Positions 1 through 11,191 of a stretch of 64,000 nucleotides of DNA are shown here, piece after piece; positions within the stretch are counted from its first letter, which is position 1, and every line of letters starts with the position of its first letter. Source of the DNA: Celoporthe dispersa (lineage: Eukaryota; Ascomycota; Sordariomycetes; Diaporthales; Cryphonectriaceae). The DNA lies in the NCBI GenBank assembly GCA_016584495.1, contig WAID01000009.1, positions 3,782,001-3,846,000 on the forward strand, given 5' to 3'. The notes beneath the pieces were generated by a model. That model saw nothing but the letters and a program-made list of their open reading frames with translations. It was not told the origin of the DNA and ran no database searches. A program made the translations under genes and the position numbers.

Positions 1-2561
1 ATTCGGCTGCCTTGTCTTCCACGACTGCAGGTTTCTCTGCTACCGACGCCGAGCCCGATCTGCCCAGCTTCTTCGTTCCGAAGGACATGCCCATGCGGAA
101 CTTCTTGCCGAAAGGCGACTTGGCATCTCCCTTGTCCTTCTCCTTGTCCTTGCCGTCCTTTCCGTCCTCGGACTTGTTGGTCTTGTCCTCCGCCTGTTCA
201 GTGGCAGGTGTGCCGGCCGGCTTCGCGTTCTGATTGCTGTTGATGGCATTGATCGCGTTGGAAAAGTAGTCCTCTCGTTCTTGCGACTGCTGCCCGGCCG
301 CAGAGGGCCGTGCCTCCAGGGGGCTCCCGGGCCCTATGGCCGCCTCCTTTGGTAATACTGGCGTCGCAAGTCCGATTCCCATACCACCTGGTGTCATCGG
401 CACGTAATGAGGACCGTTGGCTCTGGGGGTGGTCGGGGTCTCGACCGCCTGTTCCCAGCCGGCGCTGTTGGGAAGCTGGATCGTGATCGGCTTGGCTTTT
501 GCTGCCGCGATGCGCGAGTCCACCGCCTCGTTGAGCAGGTGGCGATGGGCCTCGTCACGCTTGATCTCTTCGTCGAGTAGGTTTGCGAAGAGGTACCGCA
601 GGATCCATTTTCCATAATTGACTAGTTCACCAGAGTCAGCACATGCACTCAGCCAGGTCCTCGGCAGATACTCCGACTCACTTCTCTGGTCATCTCGGAA
701 CTCTACTGGCTCGTCCAGCGGAAGCTCATCGGCATACATCTCGGCATCAAAACAATTGAACGGCTCGAGGACAACCGTGAGGTTGCCGGAGCTTGTGTCC
801 ACTGAGCACCACGGCGATATGCTCTCGCGCGTGTTGGCTTCAGGCTCAACGTCCTCCAGGTGCTTCTTTCCGTAGCTTTTGATGGGTTTGCACTGTAGTC
901 AAAGGTCAGCGGGTAAGCGGCGCTTGTAGGTGATCGCGCTGGGCCCACCTTGATCAGGTCCCAGAGCAGGACATCGCCGGCCGTATCCAGTGTCAAGACC
1001 TCGCGCTTATTAGCCAGCAGCCGATGCTTAACCAGGCCAAACTGGCCCTCGATCGTCTCCTGGGGAACGTGCTGAATGGGGTCCACAACGTTGACAGGCT
1101 CATTTGCGCCCGGGTCCGCCTCGGTATCAGGAAGCGGGAATTTTGCCGTATTTGATATCCGGAGAATGGATCTAGGAGGGATCTGCTTTGGCTCTGCGCC
1201 GGATGCCTCCGCGGGCGTAGAGGGCGCCACGTTGCTGGAGACAGAGGCGCGGTGTTGTCTGAAGGACTCGGGAAGCTGGATATCGGCGCTGGTGTTGACG
1301 TTGTGCCACCTGTTGATAGACGACCTCTGGGTGGCAGTCCATATGTAGTCCCCGGCCGCGATGACCTTGTTGACGATGTCGTGTTCGTGCGCCACCGCCA
1401 GAGCAAGGCCGTCGTCCACCTCGGCCCCACGGATGTCGGTCTTCACCACCAGGCCAGATCGGTCCGCGCTGTAAAATACAGACAGGTCGGGAGCCTCCGA
1501 GTACAGTGAGAAGACGGACTCGTTGTGCATAGTCAGGGTGTGCATGCAACGGCCTGCGGTGACGCTCCAGATCTTGACCGTCTGGTCCTGGCTGCCCGTC
1601 ATAACCGTGTCGCCGTTCGCGCTGAGCAGAATGGACCGCACGAGGCCCGTATGACCGCGGAACTTTGTGACGCGCTTCCCTGACCTCGGGTCCCAAAGAT
1701 GTAGTATAGACTCGGGACCGCCGTAAGCCAGGACGTTCTCGGTGGTACTGAGGGAGTAGATCGAGCCCTTCTCTGAGATCTCCTCGCCCTGCGTATCGAT
1801 TTCCTGTATCTTGCCGCCGCCGTTCAGATCCCACATGTACACCTTGCGGTCCAGACCGCCCGTGGCAACCCATGTGCCGTTCGAGTTTGGCGATGCGACA
1901 CATTTGGCATAGTCTGCATGCTCTCCAATCTTGTAGGGCTCCTCGGCCTGGCTCGCGTGTGGCCGCCACAGCTTGACAAGCTGGTCCTGAGAGGCTGTCA
2001 CCACTGCCTCGCTCCCTTGAACCAGTGCAAGATCGCAGATCCAGTTAGTATGTGCGAGGTGTTGCGTGCGGAACCTGGTGGTATTCGTAGTCTTGGAGGA
2101 GCCAGAGGTCGCATCGGGAGTCGAGCCGGCTGCGGGAGAAGTTGGGTCGTCGGAGAGGTCGAGGTTCAGGTCCCATGCACAGAGGATGCCGTCGCGACCC
2201 CCAGAGTATCTGGCGTACCAGCCTGGTCAGCAGCGACCGCGTACGGAAGAGGGACTGCGCGCCCGGTCTCGTGATGGGCACGGGGCGGGTGGTAAGTACA
2301 GGGGCGGGCTTACAGGATGGACCTCTTGCGATCGACAGCAAGCCCATTGACGCCCTTGATGTGGCCGCCTGACTGCTTATCTGCTCGTTCGAGAACTATA
2401 GAAGAGAGAAGAGGTTAGAGGTTAGAAACAAGACTCGTGTGCGCAACATGGACAGTATGCGCGCGCGAGCGAGCGCAGACCGGGTCACGGCCCGCCGCGA
2501 AAACGCGACAGCTGAGGGTATGCGCACCATAGCTGATCCTTTGTCGCGCCTTCTTGGCCAT
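1..2561 (-). CDS. bun107: WD40 protein, WDR48/UAF1-Bun107 family (3' end beyond window)
   Basis: Likely activator and scaffold of ubiquitin-specific proteases, as WDR48/UAF1 is in animals and Bun107 in fission yeast. Five exons can be traced on the minus strand: 2528-2561 (starting MAKKARQR), 2314-2395, 949-2209, 682-892 and 621 to beyond position 1. All junctions are GT-AG and keep one frame. The protein opens with LERADKQSGGHIKGVNGLAVD, followed by at least six WD repeats over roughly residues 25-330 (for example HTGLVRSILLSANG and TGSQDQTVKIW). The C-terminal part holds the family-specific region (IRESISPW-like, then GKWILRYLF) and a Lys/Asp-rich linker running off the edge. The last residues are missing, so total length is unknown. 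The family call is firm; the partner protease is inferred from orthologues. Confidence 0.9.
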
Positions 2562-5019
2562 GACGGCGGAGCGGAGAGCGCAGTGTCATGTGCGGGCGTT
2601 GTAAACGAGGTTGGTGGACCCAGGCGTATGCAAGAGCGGCTTCGGGGAGGATCAAGAGGAGCGTCACCTTGGTGGGTGCGTCGCAATGTGAATCTGCCCA
2701 CCCTAGACAAGTGACCACTCTGGAAGGAAGGAATCCAGCTTCTCAAAAGATCACGAGAGCTATGGTTGTGTGTCCAAGTCAATGCCAACAGGTAAGACAA
2801 GGCAGGACTGGGCTGGTTGGTGATGGTTGATGGTGGTTGATGTTGGGGCGGGTGGGACAGGGCTTAATTGGAGCTGTGCAGAGGCCAAGATGTGGGATCA
2901 GTAGGGGCCCCCAACCATGCACCCCCCCAGTGCAGGCCTAACAGAGAGTGAAGGAATGAGGTGACCCCATGCCACACCTGGCCCACCAACAGGACCGTCT
3001 CATGGGGCAAGTTGCACTAGAATTGGAGCTGAGCTGGGTGAGGGGCACACTAACGTCATGCATGGAGATCTGGGGATTCAGGGGTCTGATCGAGAGTATT
3101 TCTAAACCAAAAAAGGAAGAAAAAAAATCCCACCCACATTCCACTGTCACATTGGTGAGGTCTGCAAACCAGGTTACAATGTGCATTCTCTTGTACCGGG
3201 GTCCTTCAACTCAAATTCCTGTCTCGTCGAGGATGTCTCACAATCTTCCTTGCCGAGGGAACCCGACAGCATGGTCCCCCTTGTACCATGCCGAGTGTGG
3301 GGAAAACAGGGGCATGGTTGGATATCGAATCCTCAGCATTGTGTTCAGAAAATGAAGCAGAAAATAAGTCAAAATAGACTCCCTACTGTATATTAAAGGA
3401 TATGACACCCAAGAGGATGTGACAAACGCACACTGTCACTGCCAATGCTCTACCTACATTTAGGTCACCACAGGCTGGAGCTTGTCTGATTAGACCTGGC
3501 CCTTATTAGTCACTCAAGAAGAGCAAGAAAATGTTGTAGCGGGAAAGGAATTATAAAAGGCAAGGAAAAGGTGAGCAGGGACCTCTACTAGCTTGAATGA
3601 GTGATCATCTTGAACAAGTACTTAAATTACACCACAGGAGAGAATGTATTCATCCATTGACTTCCCCAGGAAAACAATGACTTTGTAGTGTATTAGCCAT
3701 AATATCCTCCAGACTATCTTACCCACCTCTTTTCTCTGCCCACATCTGAAGGCTGGTGAGTAATCTCATTATGCAAATCTATACTCAAGACCTCAGAAGA
3801 GAGACCAGCTACGCTTGGACTCTCTTCAGTTCGCCTTCTCCGGCTTTGAGGAACCCGTCCTATCGCAGCCATCATGGCACTCACCACCTGTGTTAGCAGT
3901 AGCACCGACATGAGAGAGACGTCCACGCCTCCTCCTCCCTACTTCGCCTAGGCTGAGTAGCAGTTCCAGAACTAAGGAGCAAGATTTGCTTCAGGCCTCT
4001 CCTTGACTACCCTCGGGGCCACATTGGCTGACTCGCTAAGCATGAGCTCGACCCAGTTGATTCCCGTCAAGGAGACCTCAAAAAAAATTCTAAATGTTCT
4101 TTCTCTTTCTTTTTCCCTTTTCTTTTCTTAATATTCTTCTTCCTCCTTTTTTGGTGAGGGGGGGATAGTATTCACGATAAGTCCGCAGCAGAGATTCGCT
4201 CCCAGCGCCTGGTCTCAAGGCCATCAACATCTGTGCAACTATCGATATTATAGCCTACTCCTTCACTATTGCCTCCCCAGGTACCCTTAAAGGCAAATAC
4301 ATCAGTGAAACCAATAGATGAATGTAGCACATGGTTGCTAATTTAAGGCCTCAATTTTAGTGCTCGAAAGTGTGGTTGCTGAATTTTGAAGTGCTATATG
4401 GCCATAAGGCTGTTCATGTCAGCAAATCCTTCAGTACTTGATCATTCGACTACTCAATCCGGCTTACATGCTCATCACGTCAACGATTCGGATGAGCTCC
4501 AAGAGCCGCACAAGAAGCTGTTCAAGATCAAGTCATTGGCATTAATATCCACGGATTGCACGTGTATGCCCAATAGCTTGTCATCATTCGTCATAGACAC
4601 TATTTCCAGCTGCCACCGGGACCATATGCACTGACGTCTACTGTACGATTGCGGAGCGGCTACGGTCACCCTGGACCGGGCGTCTTTCAGAGACCGAATT
4701 ACTCCGTGCTGCTCTCACAGCCTCCTTGATTACGGCCCTGGATCTGACACGAGACAACACCTTCAATATCAATGCATTCAAGAAGGATTCCAACGAGCAA
4801 ATATACCTTATCTGGTGTGTTCAGTTCGGTCTTTCGGTATCATCGTTGCTACGAGATTAGCCAAGCTCACTCGCTCTATGCTTATGTATATATTGACTCA
4901 GTTGCCCCATCTGCATCAATGAACTCAGCCTACTATTGTGCTTCCAAATCTCCAATCTACACAAAAGAATCCCCTTATTATATTATAGTAAGACCCTCAT
5001 CCGTTCTCGCTCATCCGCA
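2562..5019. other. Intergenic region, upstream of two divergent genes
   Basis: No convincing gene over 2.46 kb. It holds the 5' flank of the WD40 gene at its left end and that of the monooxygenase at its right end. From about 3400 on it is visibly AT-richer, with a T/C-rich tract near 4090-4150. The ORFs here are short, lack recognisable motifs and have no plausible splice partners. Confidence 0.6.
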
Positions 5020-6282
5020 ATGCGCGTCCTCATCAGCGGAGTGGGTGTCGCCGGCCCAACTGTGGCGTTCTGGCTGGCCAAGTCTGGCGCACGAATCACG
5101 GTCGTCGAGAAGGCCAAGGCTCTCCTTCCCCATGGTCAGAACATTGATCTCGAAGGCACTGCCATCGCCATCGTCAAGAAGATGGGCCTGATAAGCCAGC
5201 TCAGAAAATACAATACGACAGAGAAGGGGACACGCGTCGTCGACGCAAGGGGGCGGGAGCTGGCATCTTTCCCCGTCGTGTCAGGCCAGAGCATCAGCAC
5301 AACATCAGAGTTCGAGATTCTACGCGGTGACCTGGCGAAGATGCTTTATGAGCCGACCCAGAGTGATCCAAACATCCAGTACCTGTTTGACACCACTGTC
5401 AAGGAGGTCCTCTCCAATGATGAGAAGTCAGTCAAAGTGGAGTTGAGCAATGGCAGCGTGGAAGAGTTCGACCTGCTGGTCGCGGCTGATGGACAATGGT
5501 CACGAATTCGAAAGAACAACTTCGCTTTAGAGGACCTCAGCGTGATCGACACAAACATGTACGCCGTGTATTTCACCATGCCCCGCCAACCCGACGACGA
5601 CGACTGGTGGAACTGCCACTTTACCACCGGGTCCAGAATTGTCACGACCAGACCAGATCCACATGGGACATACAGGGGAATGTTCACTTGTATGCCCCTC
5701 AATGCTGCTCAGAAGCGGGAGTGGCAGGAGGCTTCCAGAGGCGACAAGAAGATGCAGCAGGAACTACTCCGGAGGGAGTTCGCGGACGTGGGCTGGAAGA
5801 CAGCGAGGCTCCTGGACGCCATGGGTCAGGCGTCGGATTTCTACTTCCAGGCCATCCAGCAGATCAGGATGTCCAAATGGTACAACAACCGTATCGTCCT
5901 AGTCGGGGATGCCGCCTATTGCCCAACACCACTGACTGCCATGGGCGCGACCCTAGCCGTCGAAGGAGCCTACGTTCTCGCGGGCGAGTTGAGTAATCTC
6001 AAGGATGGCGAGCATCCCATCAAGGCTTTCGAGTCATATGACAAGAACTTCCGTCCTTGGGTTGAGGAACAACAGAAGTTCTGGTCCGTTTTCCCTGGTG
6101 CTGCGCATCCTGAATCACGTCTACAACTCTGGCTGTTGCACACTTTCCTTTGGGTAATATCGCGCCTCGTCAGGATCCCGTGGATAGTCAGCTTGATGGG
6201 GCAGGATAAGAGTGAAGAGGTCGAGGACTACAAACCGCCAACATATCCCAAGTTTGCCAAGTTTGAGCAACGTACATATTGA
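5020..6282 (+). CDS. FAD-dependent aromatic monooxygenase
   Basis: Single-exon flavoprotein of 420 residues, group A hydroxylase type (salicylate or p-hydroxybenzoate hydroxylase superfamily). The N-terminal Rossmann dinucleotide motif is visible as G7-x-G9-x-x-G12, followed by an acidic residue at the end of the second strand (VVEKA). The middle DG motif is AADGQWSR around residue 157, and the FAD ribityl-binding GD motif is VGDAAYCPTP at about residues 295-304. The start chosen is the ATG just before RVLISGVG; an earlier in-frame ATG at 4936 would add 28 residues with no family match. The C-terminal 70 residues contain a hydrophobic stretch (LWLLHTFLWVISRLVRI) that may attach it to a membrane. 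The substrate cannot be read from sequence; such enzymes often act in secondary metabolism or degradation of aromatics, but no pathway genes sit beside it. Confidence 0.88.
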   Translation: MRVLISGVGVAGPTVAFWLAKSGARITVVEKAKALLPHGQNIDLEGTAIAIVKKMGLISQLRKYNTTEKGTRVVDARGRELASFPVVSGQSISTTSEFEILRGDLAKMLYEPTQSDPNIQYLFDTTVKEVLSNDEKSVKVELSNGSVEEFDLLVAADGQWSRIRKNNFALEDLSVIDTNMYAVYFTMPRQPDDDDWWNCHFTTGSRIVTTRPDPHGTYRGMFTCMPLNAAQKREWQEASRGDKKMQQELLRREFADVGWKTARLLDAMGQASDFYFQAIQQIRMSKWYNNRIVLVGDAAYCPTPLTAMGATLAVEGAYVLAGELSNLKDGEHPIKAFESYDKNFRPWVEEQQKFWSVFPGAAHPESRLQLWLLHTFLWVISRLVRIPWIVSLMGQDKSEEVEDYKPPTYPKFAKFEQRTY

Positions 6283-7261
6283 ACTTGTGGTTGTCTAAAG
6301 TGGAGGGTGCAAGTCAGTTTCATTCACGCGAGAGGCTCGAAGATGGATTTCGCTGCTGGTACTCTACGGTCACATAATAGGTAATGTTCTGCGTTCATAG
6401 CAAGACCCAACTCAGCGTTTATAGCAGACACCGGCTGTGCCTGCGAGGCTTTGAAATATGTCTATATAATCCCGTCTCAAGCAGCTAAATAATTTCTCAT
6501 GACTCAATTCTCACCCTTTGCCATGCACTGACTTCATATATATATCGAAGACGCCGCCTGGATATTGCAAGAGACCCTGCGAAGCGCAGGTCTGAGGACT
6601 TGGAGTTGCTCGAATCTTGGACTCGGGACCTGTTGAAAATCCCAGGCAAATTTGGAAGCATTCCTTCCAAAGACCCACAGGGAATATTCACCTCACTGCC
6701 TCCATTCTGTCCCACTAACTCGAGCATTCATAGATTGTTCGCGAGATCTGCACTCGCGAGCATTTCTGTCAGTGGTCAGGTTTCTGAGTGGGATGATTGC
6801 CTCTGCGTGGTGAGTCAGTGATCACGAGGGAGATGCGTGGCATAGATGGAATTTCACCAGAGAATGTTCAAAAAAGCTGTATCATACACAATTTCATATA
6901 GAAGACAAATGCAAAGCACTTGCCACATTTGACTGCAATATTATCTCAACCCTGTGCATAAACTGTTTCCAAACGAAAATCTCTCAACAGAGCTGAGATG
7001 AATTCACCTAATAACTACTAATTAGTCCATGATAAGAATTTGACTTCTGATAATTTGGCGTAAACATAAGCTGATCTAGAAATTACTGTTCCTCATAATT
7101 ACCTTGATATTTGCTATCGATTGTCTCTTCTGAATCTGATCATCAGGGCAGAATTCCTAAAGGGTTAGGCCGAGTAGAAGGGCTCTCTCACCAAGTTTGA
7201 GTGACTTTCCCAGTGCCCAGCGTCTCCAATCATAAAGTCCGATGCTCGTCGTGGCCCTTAC
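6283..7261. other. Intergenic, AT-rich, between convergent genes
   Basis: Holds the 3' flanks of the monooxygenase and of the orphan ORF. Particularly AT-rich at 6840-7150. I see no gene, RNA or repeat in it. Confidence 0.55.
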
Positions 7262-7981
7262 CTAGATCTTCTCCAAGAAGTCACGCTTGGGAGGCGTGGT
7301 ATTGTTTTCGGTGCACTCACCATCCCGACAGAACTCCACGACCAGGTCGAACCTCTCACCATCCCACTCTAAGCCCTGGCTCGTCCAGAACAGGTAGGCC
7401 TTGCACGCCTTGACGGATGTGCCCCCGAGTGCCTTTGCGACATGTTGAGCACTGCGCAAGAAGGGATTCTCCTCCCACGCGGGGGCCTCAGGCGTGATGA
7501 CGATCTCAGTCTGACCGGGCCTTGCTGCGTACTGGAAGAAGGCCTGCTTGAAGGAAGCTACTGCGCGCTCATTGATGATGTTGTTAACAGCCAGGAATCG
7601 AAGCGCGTCAGGCTTGCCACCTTGCGCAAGCCAGCTGTCCACCACCAGCTCCCAGAGCCGGATGTCGACGAAGCGCTGGCCATGTCCCTCGAGGAACGCA
7701 CTGAATATGGCCATTGCGCATCGGGAGGTGGAGACTGCGTAGAGTAATGAGAACCCGATGTATTTGCTATCGTCCTCGTCCTCGACACGTCGCATGTACC
7801 AGTCCTCGGCGGGACCGGTGAAGCGCTCGAGGAGGGCGACTGGGCTGTTGTCATCCCTCACGAGTCTCTCCTCTTTTGTGCGGATAAGTGCGAAGTCAGC
7901 GATGGTCCTGGCTTGAGGCATGTTGCCAGACCTGGGGTCGGATTTGTTCACCATCGTGCCGACCTTGTGCTCCGGGCCCAT
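7262..7981 (-). CDS. Hypothetical protein, 239 residues
   Basis: An uninterrupted ORF beginning MGPEHKVGTMVNKSD, with a balanced composition (many Ala, Glu, Phe, Trp) that looks like a folded soluble protein. I recognise no domain, signal peptide or transmembrane segment. The central part has helical, hydrophobic stretches (GFSLLYAVSTSRCAMAIFSA), and the C-terminus is charged with several Cys. It lies on the opposite strand to the FAD monooxygenase, in the AT-rich left part of the window, separated from it by about 1 kb. Codon use is like that of neighbouring genes, which supports real coding, but no function can be assigned. Confidence 0.55.
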   Translation of the reverse strand: MGPEHKVGTMVNKSDPRSGNMPQARTIADFALIRTKEERLVRDDNSPVALLERFTGPAEDWYMRRVEDEDDSKYIGFSLLYAVSTSRCAMAIFSAFLEGHGQRFVDIRLWELVVDSWLAQGGKPDALRFLAVNNIINERAVASFKQAFFQYAARPGQTEIVITPEAPAWEENPFLRSAQHVAKALGGTSVKACKAYLFWTSQGLEWDGERFDLVVEFCRDGECTENNTTPPKRDFLEKI

Positions 7982-9170
7982 GTGTCAAGCTCCGTCTGGT
8001 GGGGTTAGAAATACATAGGAAATTAAAAAAGTAAATGAAGTAAACGCAATAGTCAGGCGGGATTATGTATGATCTGGGAAAACGAGCTACCAATCTTTGT
8101 CTTCATACAGTATTATTGTAGTGAATTCGAAATTTACAGTATTATTGCTTCGAAAGATAGCTACATGATTGTTCTTATGCAGTATACTAACTGTCTGTGG
8201 ACTAACCATACAGTAATGGTCCGAATAGATTCAAGCAGGCTCACAAGGGACATTGAAGAATTTGTGAGCATAGGATGAGGTCGGATGACTTCTAGATAGG
8301 TCAGCAACAATGTTCACCTCCAGGAATGCAGAGTATTTCCAAAACTGAAGACCAGTTCTTTGGGCCCAACGAAAGAAACTGGCCAGCTTGATAGTCCCAT
8401 CTTCCCACCTATATCTTTACATGGTATAAAAACATCGTGGGTGCACTGATTATACAATTGGGCGTCTTTAAAAAGAAGGCGGAAAGAACGCCGAATGGAG
8501 ACTCACTATTAATCGTTGATTGAGACGTCGATACTCTCTTTTATCATCCTAGGCCCTACGATTTATAGAGTCCTCCCAGGCCCAAATCAGGTATAATCTC
8601 CCACAACGTTGTTTTTTCTTTTTCTTTTTTCTCCTCTTCTTCTCCTAACTTTACCGCTTGAGGCTGACGTAGACTCGCAGTCAACACCAAACATAAACCA
8701 GAAGACTCTCGCATTGAGCAAAAGATAATTCACAGATACTCTGCCACAATATTTCCAGCAGCACCTTGATAGCATTTCCATAAAATAATCATGCTTTTTG
8801 ATCAAGAATTTAGACCCAATGGCTCTACGTATTCGAAGCCGGGGCAATACAGTGTAAACTATGTTATTACAGGGCTATTGAGGAATTATTTGGTGGGCAG
8901 GCTGAGCACCTGCAGATGCCAAGACAGGCGACTGTGTGGTACTGAGTACTTACAGATTATTGGCTTTTCTGCCCTGCGCAGCGGCTGCAGCCATTGCTCC
9001 GGACCGAGCCTCCGCAGTGGACGGTCTTGAATTCAGACCTGTCACCAACCTTCGACGTCGCTAGACATTCATGCCTATTGCCTGCCTGACTTTGCCCTCG
9101 TCCTCCTCTCCTATCAGCGTATGCCTTGGTGAATTAACAGAATCAGTTTCCTCACCAGCAAGCCACCATC
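7982..9170. other. Intergenic, divergent promoter region
   Basis: 5' flanks of the orphan ORF (leftward) and of the sterol-reductase-like gene (rightward). AT-rich from 8000 to 8880, then rising in GC. A T/C tract lies at 8608-8645. No gene recognised. Confidence 0.5.
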
Positions 9171-10341
9171 ATGCTGGACACAAGGGCTCTGTTGTTCTCA
9201 CCCCTGCTGGAACTCTTCGTCCTCATCGCTCACCTTGCCCTGCCAGCACAGGAGGTGGAGGGCTACGTTCGCGACGCCAGAGACAAACCCCTAAAGTACC
9301 GCCTGTAAGCTCCTGACCAACCCCGCTCCTTGATTGCACCGTACACTTCCTCGTGACTCAAAGTTCTGCTACAGGAATGGCATCCCCGTCCTCGCAGCGA
9401 CGGTATTGTCGTGGATCGGACTCTGCACCCTCGGCATCCTGCCCTGGGACTACCTCTACACGCACCTCTGGGAGACCTGCGCATCCGCCTGCACAGCGGG
9501 GCTCATCTGCACCACATACCTCGTCGCCACAGCCCCAAGACAAGAATACTCCTCACCACCACCAGATCTCCTGACGCAGGCATTCCTCGGACGCGCCCTC
9601 AACCCGCGCCTCACCATAGCAGGCTGCCTCCTCGACATCAAGATGGTCCTCTACGTAGTCGGCGCTGTGCACCTGGAGCTCAACCTGCTCTCCTACGCCG
9701 CAGCGCACCACCTGTCCAGCCCTGATCCCAACCCCGGCGTCGCTCTCGCCGCGGGCCTCCTGACCTGGTTCGTCTGCGAGTACCTCTTCTGGGAAAACGT
9801 CCACCTCTACACGTACGACCTCTTCGCCGAGCGCGTCGGCTTCAAGCTCGTGTGGGGGTGTATGTGCTTCTACCCTTTCTTCTACCCTATAGGTATCGCC
9901 GCGGCCGTCACGCTGCCTAATCCTCACCGCGGAACGGCCTACCACGCCCTGGCCGCGGGGGTCTACTTTGCCGGGTGGGGACTGAGCCGGGGCGCAAATC
10001 TGCAGAAGTTTCGTTTCAAGCGAACTTCGGCGGTGCGCAGAGCCGAAGTAGGAAGAACGATCCGCTCCAAGGATGGCAAACATGAGCTATTTTGTGGAGG
10101 CCTCTGGGGAGTCGCGAGGCATGTGAATTACGTTGGTGAGATCCTCGAGGCCGTGGGGATCGCGCTGGCGGTCGGGCACCCTATGACTGCGTGGGCGCCG
10201 TGGCTTTACCCGCTGTATTATATAGGTCTCCTGGTCGCGCGGGAGAGGGACGATGACAAGCGGTGCAGGGACAAGTACGGGCCTTTGTGGGAGGAGTATT
10301 GCCTGCGGGTTCCGTACAGGCTCATCCCATTCGTATACTGA
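9171..10341 (+). CDS. ERG4/ERG24-family sterol reductase-like membrane protein
   Basis: Two exons, 9171-9304 and 9375-10341, joined across a 70-bp intron with GTAAGC donor and CTACAG acceptor, give 366 residues. The splice restores the family motif KPLKYRLNGIPV, equivalent to the PLxYRxNG motif at the start of the C-14 and C-24(28) sterol reductase fold. Several hydrophobic segments follow, then the conserved C-terminal block: RGANLQKFRFKR, GGLWGVARHVNYVGE and KYGPLWEEYCLRVPYRLIPF. That NADPH- and sterol-binding signature ends the protein as in true family members. It is shorter than canonical Erg24/Erg4 (usually above 430 residues), lacking the extra N-terminal membrane part, so it may be a paralogue with another substrate. 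An undetected upstream exon is also possible. Expected in the ER membrane. Confidence 0.85.
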
Positions 10342-10759
10342 GACATGTATTCTCCTCTCTCTCTCCTTTTGTCTGTCTGTTTGTCTCTTTTTCTCCCTTT
10401 TGGATCATCATCATGCATTTGGAGTAAAGTGTATGTGCGCCCTGGAGAGGATCATATCATTTCCAGAGGCTCTTCATGTCTGTCGTGGTCGTTTCCCTAA
10501 CTCCATGCGCCATCGCTTGCCTTGGTTCATCAAAGTCAATGCCACCGCTTCACTTGGGTTTGATAGAGGTTCCAGTCATATACTGCCAAAGCTCTCATCT
10601 TTTGAGGTCCTCCAAGCTGCTTCCCCTCCTCAGACGATCTCGCTCGCTCGGGCCAGCTTCCAGAACGATCTCGGCGTTGACGTGCCTGTGTATCCATTTA
10701 TTGCGTCAGCTCGCAGGACCTCGCTTGTCACCCTGCCTTGTTCTCGACACAAGCTCCCC
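10342..10759. other. Short intergenic region between convergent genes
   Basis: 3' flanks of two convergent genes, pyrimidine-rich just after the reductase stop (10346-10400). Nothing else seen. Confidence 0.5.
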
Positions 10760-11191
10760 TCATCTCTGTGGGTAAGTTTCTAGCTCTGAGATGGGAGGCG
10801 TACCTGACATGCTTCCATTACTAATAGAAGAACTCGCCGTTACGAGCGCAGCCTCGCTCCCAGCGCTGCCGCTGCCCGCCACGCCACACACTACAGCCGG
10901 CGGCGACTCCAGCGCCTCAGCAGCAGCGAGCCTCTGCTCGCCAACGCACCGCCGGCAGAGTCCCGCCACAGGTCTGACGGCCTTGCGCTTCGGGCAGTCG
11001 AACGCAGCCTTGTAGTAGTCCGGGGTGCGCGATCTCGACTGCGCAGTGTCGAACAGGAACTTGGGCCGCTGAAGCGTCAGGTTCAGCCGAGCGTCGGGGC
11101 TATCGTTGAGGCCTTGGGCGACGGGGCACTCGGCGACGTTTTGGAAGTGCGTGTGATTGCATGCTGAGACGGTGTAGACAAAGAGACACAT
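10760..11191 (-). CDS. Small Cys/His-containing hypothetical protein, 143 residues
   Basis: Begins MCLFVYTVSACNHTHFQN and later reads ECPVA, then FDCPKRKAVRPVAGLCRRC. This spacing (Met-Cys start, C-x-H, later C-P and C-x-x-C) resembles a family of small fungal proteins of unknown function that probably bind a metal through these Cys and His residues. The remaining C-terminal part is Ala/Ser/Gly-rich and probably disordered. No signal peptide. Codon use is strongly biased as in real genes of this genome. An intron near the 3' end cannot be excluded. The assignment rests on pattern memory, not on a search. Confidence 0.5.
   Translation of the reverse strand: MCLFVYTVSACNHTHFQNVAECPVAQGLNDSPDARLNLTLQRPKFLFDTAQSRSRTPDYYKAAFDCPKRKAVRPVAGLCRRCVGEQRLAAAEALESPPAVVCGVAGSGSAGSEAALVTASSSISNGSMSGTPPISELETYPQR

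Noticed and set aside
1172..1969. 265-residue minus-strand ORF inside the WD40 gene
   Set aside because: Off-frame copy of the same exon; the WD40 frame explains the region.
3290..3335. Sequence recalling dispersed fungal 5S rRNA or a tRNA T-arm (GGGGAAAACAGGGGC, then ATATCGAATCC)
   Set aside because: Only a few bases match, without the rest of either RNA or its stems.
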